NCBI GenBank assembly: GCA_026545225.1
Contig: CM048846.1
Location: 39,567,501-39,631,500, forward strand
From: Cornus controversa
Lineage: Eukaryota; Streptophyta; Magnoliopsida; Cornales; Cornaceae
Direction: 5' to 3'
Length of the DNA stretch: 64,000 nucleotides
Positions 59,082 through 64,000 of the stretch are shown one piece after another (the stretch's first letter is position 1; each line of letters starts with the position of its first letter). Made by a program: the position numbers and the translations under genes. The notes below the pieces were generated by a model. The model made no database searches, was not told the origin of the DNA, and worked only from the letters and a program-made list of their open reading frames with translations.

Positions 59082-61300
59082 TGTCACGCCCCGGAACCCG
59101 GACTGCCGGGACTCCCCCGGACCTACCCGAATCCCGAGTGTGAGCCCGTGAGATTACCCTCACGATATAACCATCACTTGATCACATAATCTCAATTTCC
59201 TATTATTTTCACAAAAATTGGGCATGACCCATTCTAATAAATCAGATCCTGATGTCATTCCTGCTTTAAATTCAAATGGACACTTATGGGCACGTGTCCC
59301 CCCAGCATTTATATTTAACAATCAGAATGGACACTTCTGGGCACGTGTCCCCCCAGCATTTCTACAACATACATAATCATGACATCTGGAATAATCATCA
59401 AGTGAACACCTTTATCATCATCCATAATTGTTCTAATATGAAAACAAACATTAAGAGCATAATGTCTATAAACAATATCTCAAAATAGAAATCTCTTTAT
59501 ACATGTCTAAGCGCATCATGTCCACATCCCGGACGCGCATAACTCAAAACGTCAAAAATGAGAGATCTTTCTAACTCTAAGTCCAACTAACGATTGCACG
59601 CCGCCAACCATCTCCTTGTCATGTCCTGAAAGTGTTAGTGTAGGGGGATGAGCAATTTTCAACGGGCTCAAGGTAATACGTTGTGCAATCCGTCCAAATT
59701 CATATCTCATATCAACGCATAACCACAATCAACACGCACCGCTTAACTATGTGTCATGCTTCCTAGCATTCTAGTCCAAAGATCGAAACTTTCACTTCAC
59801 ATGGCATAGACATCAAGATGCTTGACTACCACAAAATTTTAAACTTAAAACATGCAATAATACACAGTCTCATCATATCTATAACATATGACCAAATGGG
59901 ATTTAAACACAAGTTTAATGGAATTTTCATAAAACTCACATTTCTACTCATTTCTTTCCAATCGTGGCATATGCATCAAATGTAACTTGACAACCACATA
60001 ATTTCAATCCATGCATAAAGCACATTCTCCATCATATAAGTGGCATATGACATTTTCAATTCGGATAAAGATCCACACGAGTCATGTAATCTCACATAAG
60101 TTACACATAAGACTCAACACACTCTCTCGGATTTGGTTCACACTCACACACACACACAAGATACGTACCGAAGTCCCATATCTCAAACTCTTGGTTATTT
60201 CGGGCTACTAACCCATCCGGTTACCACCCACTTGCGCAAGGTAGAGGTCTTTCAACCCCAAGGGGATATGTTCCCCCTCTATTTTCCATGAGCCACTTCC
60301 GAGACACACCCCACACTCACACAAAATATTTCACATTTTGCACACACATTCACAAGTTAGATGCATTGCACCCATTGAATGTCCTAATACAATTCTAGTA
60401 TGTCACACAAGAATCATAAGACATAAGAACAAGCTTATTTCCCAAAACTCAATTTTCATCATTTTTCCCAAAATTCTGCACATGCCATACATATACCGTT
60501 TTGCATGTATAATCAATTCAAGCATTTTAACACATAGACCACTCTTTTCAACACAAAAGAAACTCATTCACCTTCTTGCAAAACACAAATTTTAGACCAA
60601 GGGCCCATATATGCATACCTATCACATAAGGCATATTCAACAATTCATGCGATTTAAATCATACATCAATTTAAATCAAAGATTATATCCCAAATTTCAT
60701 TTAATCATAAATAACGTAAAAACATCTACTTTATGTCATTAACATGAAATTAAACTTGGAATGAAAAACACGACGCACACCCCCTACCTCAATTTGGAGT
60801 GAGAACTCCAAAAATCTCTAATTTCCGAGAAGGTTGAAAAGATCATCCATTGCTATACCGGAATTGTTTTACACGTCCTTGCGTATCCAAAGTCCATAGG
60901 AAGCTGAACTTAAATCTGAGTTTCAAGCCCCAATCCAAACACCATTCATAATGAGTCCAATTCACAAACCATGTTCAGCCCCAATTTAATTTAATCGGAG
61001 ACCAAACCCAAATCCTTAGGCCCAATTCTTTCATCACCACAAACCAAATTCAAGACCCCAATTTAATTGTGCAAGCCCATTACCGTCTAAGCCCCAAGCA
61101 AAATTAGGCCAATTCATTTAAGCCCAAAATTAAATTCAAGCCAACCCAATTTTTTTTGAATTTAATTGGCCCATTCTAATTAATCCAATATTAACAGGCC
61201 CAATCCCAAACCAAACCATCATACAAGACCCACTGTCCAGACCCATGTACCTAGCCCATGAAACTACCCCAATCGATCGGCCCAGGTCCAATTTAGCAGC

Positions 61301-61347
<47 letters not shown>

Positions 61348-62659
61348 GAACCATCTTCTGTTTGCTCCAGCCTTAGCTCCACCAAGACTCAACCATCCGA
61401 AGCCACAACCATGACACCGCCGCTGCCTAAAACCGCCAACCACCACCGCTCCATGATTGGACCACCATGCAAGCACCTCACCACAGCCGAGAATCCAAGG
61501 CCATCAAGACCCAGCCAGCTCCATCAACCCGAGCAGCCTAAACACTCTTATTGAACACCATATTCAACACCACAACCCACCACCAGCTAGCCGTGAAACC
61601 AGCCCATACAACCAGCCGTGAGAGACCCATTAAACCACCACTTGTAACCCAAACAACCCTCACGACCAGCCATCACCTCCGACCACCCCTTCACCAAACG
61701 ACACCACCAGCTGGCCCTCCTTCGGCATCCGAGGAGGCCACCCAACAACCATGGAAACAACACACAAAACCGGTACCTCCTCCCTTGCCAGAACCGTCAT
61801 CCGGAATGCAAGTAATCCCACAGTGGACAGCCACCTCCAGCACCGTCTGTAACACCTTCAAGATCGACCACCACCTCAACCGTGAAGACCCAGCTCCTCC
61901 CCTGGCAGCCCAAGCTACTGTCGAGCACCACCAGCCACAACTCCTTCCACAGCCGCGAACCAGCCCCTCTTCTTCTCTCTCTGTTTCTCTTCTTTCTCTC
62001 TCTATTCTCGGTTCCCTCTCTCTCTCTCTCTAAGTCGAGTTTTCTCTCTCTAAAGTGCTCTCTCTCGGTTTCTCCCTCTTCTCCTTCTCGGCTTCTTCCG
62101 AGCTTTCTCTCTCTATCGGTTTCTCTCTCTACCCTTCTCTTCTTCCTTCTTCTTCTCCTCAGCTTCTCTCTCTTCTTCTCTTTTTCTTTTCTTTCTTTTT
62201 TTTTTCTTTTCTTTTCCTTTTCTCTTCCCAGCCGACACTCCTCTTCTCCTCTTTATTTGTATACCACACATTTCCCCCAAGTCACTCTTGTCCACATATA
62301 TATATGTATATTATATATATATATACACCTAACCCACATGTTATTATTATATATATGTATATTATATATATATATACACCTAACCCACATGTTATTATTA
62401 TATATATGTATATAACACATATACATAATAATACATGTTTCTAATACACATTCATATACATACTATAATACATATGCATATTATACCTCATACATACACA
62501 TATATGTATATAACTACACATGCCCATCCACATATATTATAATTAAATATAATTATATTGATCTAATATATATATATATATATACATCTTCATATTTATA
62601 TATATACATATAAATCCTCCACACATACCATAATTCCACGTATGAAACTCTCTCTCCAT

Positions 62660-62699
<40 letters not shown>

Positions 62700-62786
62700 A
62701 CACTTTTCCAAAATTAATTAATTCAAAAAAAAGAAACCCGGTCCAAAATTAGTTCGGAACCGGCCAAAAATAAACCAGTCCTTACA
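59082..62786 (-). mobile_element. ~3.7-kb LTR of a gypsy-type element inserted in the caulimovirid relic
   Basis: The minus strand begins TGTAAGGACTGG at 62786, directly after a polypurine tract and the phrase AATTTCGAGGACGAAATTTT that ends the coding part of many plant chromoviruses, and ends CCGGGGCGTGACA at 59082. These are TG...CA ends, so this is the 3' LTR. Inside are microsatellites (TA at 61303-61340 and 62664-62698; CT-rich tracts 61970-62220) and C-rich sequence at 61370-61960 that gives long but meaningless frames. The candidate target duplication GCTTA (59077-59081) has its partner outside the window. Very long LTRs fit Tekay-type elements. Confidence 0.75.
61303..61340. repeat. 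(TA)n microsatellite in the LTR
   Basis: Pure TA run, followed by ACACACAG. It produces Tyr/Ile-rich false frames. Confidence 0.9.
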
Positions 62787-62815
62787 ACCTTCCCACCTTC
62801 AAAAAATTTCGTCCT
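62787..62815 (-). promoter_or_regulatory. Polypurine tract and end of retrotransposon coding region
   Basis: On the minus strand GACGAAATTTTTTGAAGGTG runs into GGGAAGGT and then the LTR start TGTAAGG. This is the classic plant gypsy 3' arrangement (the last codons resemble FEDEIF followed by a purine tract). Confidence 0.75.
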
Positions 62816-64000
62816 CGAAATTTGTGTACTCAATTCCATCTCTGAATTTCTAACTCACGAAAATTGAGGTTACTCAGGTTACCCGTCACCGCTCTAATCT
62901 CAAGAGTCATTCCAAGAATTTTACAACCACAAAAGCTAATTATACATACGCAATCCACAAGTGCAAGCTTATCGCCATCCACCTCACTAATTCATACAGT
63001 TGCTCAACATTGATTAAGACTTGGTGAAATTCACACATTCATCTTTCATTGGTACCACAATCCATACACCTCATAATCATAGTCCAAGAACACTTACTTA
63101 TGCCATTCCTTCCTAAATACCCTCAAATCATTTCCACTCATCTCATGGAAATCATTCCACTTGTGTTTCTTTTCAAGAAAATTCCATCTTTCACGTACAA
63201 TTCAACGTGTGGAATCAACACTCTCGTCGATAATTGTCACTTTCTCTTTCCAGATACTCCAGGCGTTGCTCTCGCAATACCGAACTCATAACAACAGAGT
63301 CCAACGCGATCGGTACATCTTAATTACTTTAAAGCAGTCTAATCATGGAATGATCTAGCTAAAGTGAGTGAACTACTCCAAGACAGTCGCAAATTGCATA
63401 GACAATTCCGAACGATCTCTGAACCCATGTACGATTCACTTCCACAGTCTTCCGAAGCACTCGCTTCCTAGAGTCCACAGTCCCTACCTCAAGACTTATC
63501 CAGTCTATCTCTATCACAAGTCTAAGGTAATCTCCTCGACTAATCACATCAATCATTCACAGTGATACTTCCCTATTACGTGGGATCATTAATGCTCAAA
63601 ATCGTTCCATCATTGTCAAACATGACTTTCAATCTGGCATACCATTCCTGGGCTTAGTCTAATATCCTGGGCATCTTCACAACACAAGCCACACCAATCC
63701 AGTTCACATCACAAGTGCACTCACCAACAAGATACATAACGGTGCACTCGCCGATAAAAATCACATAAATAGTGTACTTGTCGCAGCAAGCCACATAATC
63801 CTGCCCAGTCTCATAGACTACAACCTGTTGGAATCCAATGCCAAGTCTAGGATCTTACATCCCACTAGTTTATAGTCTCGTTATTCAAGAGGAGAACCAT
63901 TTCTCACTTCATCCTTCACTCCAAGGAACTAGTTGATAATTAGAGAGAGGTCCTCTCATATTAGCACTTCACTTTAGATAACCCTGACCAATGAAAGTTC
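62816..64000 (-). mobile_element. Internal part of the second gypsy-type element, no recognisable domain
   Basis: Lies upstream of the 3' LTR on the minus strand. I found no integrase or chromodomain motif in it; open frames are under 82 codons and have no known motif. It may be noncoding spacer or heavily decayed. The element continues past the right edge. Confidence 0.45.

Noticed and set aside
58699..59163. A single 154-codon gene starting at 59163
   Set aside because: Its first part lies in the inserted LTR (59082 onward) and only the rest is caulimovirid-like; the frame is an accidental fusion.
61551..62444. Long plus-strand frames of 129-177 codons
   Set aside because: They lie inside an LTR, derive from C-rich and CT-microsatellite sequence, overlap each other in different frames, and show no domain.

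Overview
The window is nuclear DNA from a flowering plant, most likely a woody eudicot; the species cannot be fixed from sequence. It is AT-rich, full of microsatellites, and carries plant-type LINEs, a MULE, MITEs, LTR retrotransposons, a plant pararetrovirus relic and plant-specific host-gene exons. I found no gene that looks intact. This is a gene graveyard passing into a repeat-only domain.

Region 1 (1-21.4 kb) holds four damaged host-gene copies, all on the minus strand: a PP2A activator (PTPA) copy with several frameshifts (about 2.26-3.39 kb); exons of a NERD-domain gene, one cut in two by a LINE (5.6-9.5 kb); the first three exons of an ANTH-domain clathrin assembly gene (19.4-21.4 kb); and, inside that gene's first intron, an intronless, frameshifted RSL1D1-like ribosomal L1 copy (20.0-21.1 kb). 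Between them lie LINE fragments, a perfect 212-bp tandem duplication, a 1.7-kb MULE with a 9-bp target duplication, and MITE-like pieces.

Region 2 (21.8-30.2 kb) starts with a 3.3-kb inverted repeat whose loop carries a retroposed 3' part of tRNA-Gly(UCC) with a poly(A) tail and target duplications. A 365-bp MITE follows. Next is a minus-strand LTR (26.3-27.15 kb) with its polypurine tract, then four unrelated minisatellites, a pyrimidine tract, and a 197-codon unidentified ORF. This layout resembles the repeat-rich 3' region of Tat/Ogre-type LTR retrotransposons.

Region 3 (30.2-47.7 kb) is a 17.5-kb satellite array. A ~141-bp monomer forms A/B dimers of ~283 bp, and these form a higher-order repeat of ~1.64 kb. 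A 2.6-kb block is inverted, and the distal 4.3 kb is a diverged, internally duplicated variant.

Region 4 (47.7-64 kb) is nested retroelements: an LTR-like sequence holding a composite cluster of small TRIM-like LTRs bounded by a 5-bp duplication although both outer ends are the same LTR end; 2 kb of AT-rich tandem repeat; a decayed minus-strand Ty3/gypsy element cut off in its integrase; an endogenous caulimovirid fragment; and a ~3.7-kb LTR inserted into it whose body runs off the right edge.

All identifications come from reading motifs and translations by eye. Boundaries marked approximate need alignment to confirm.
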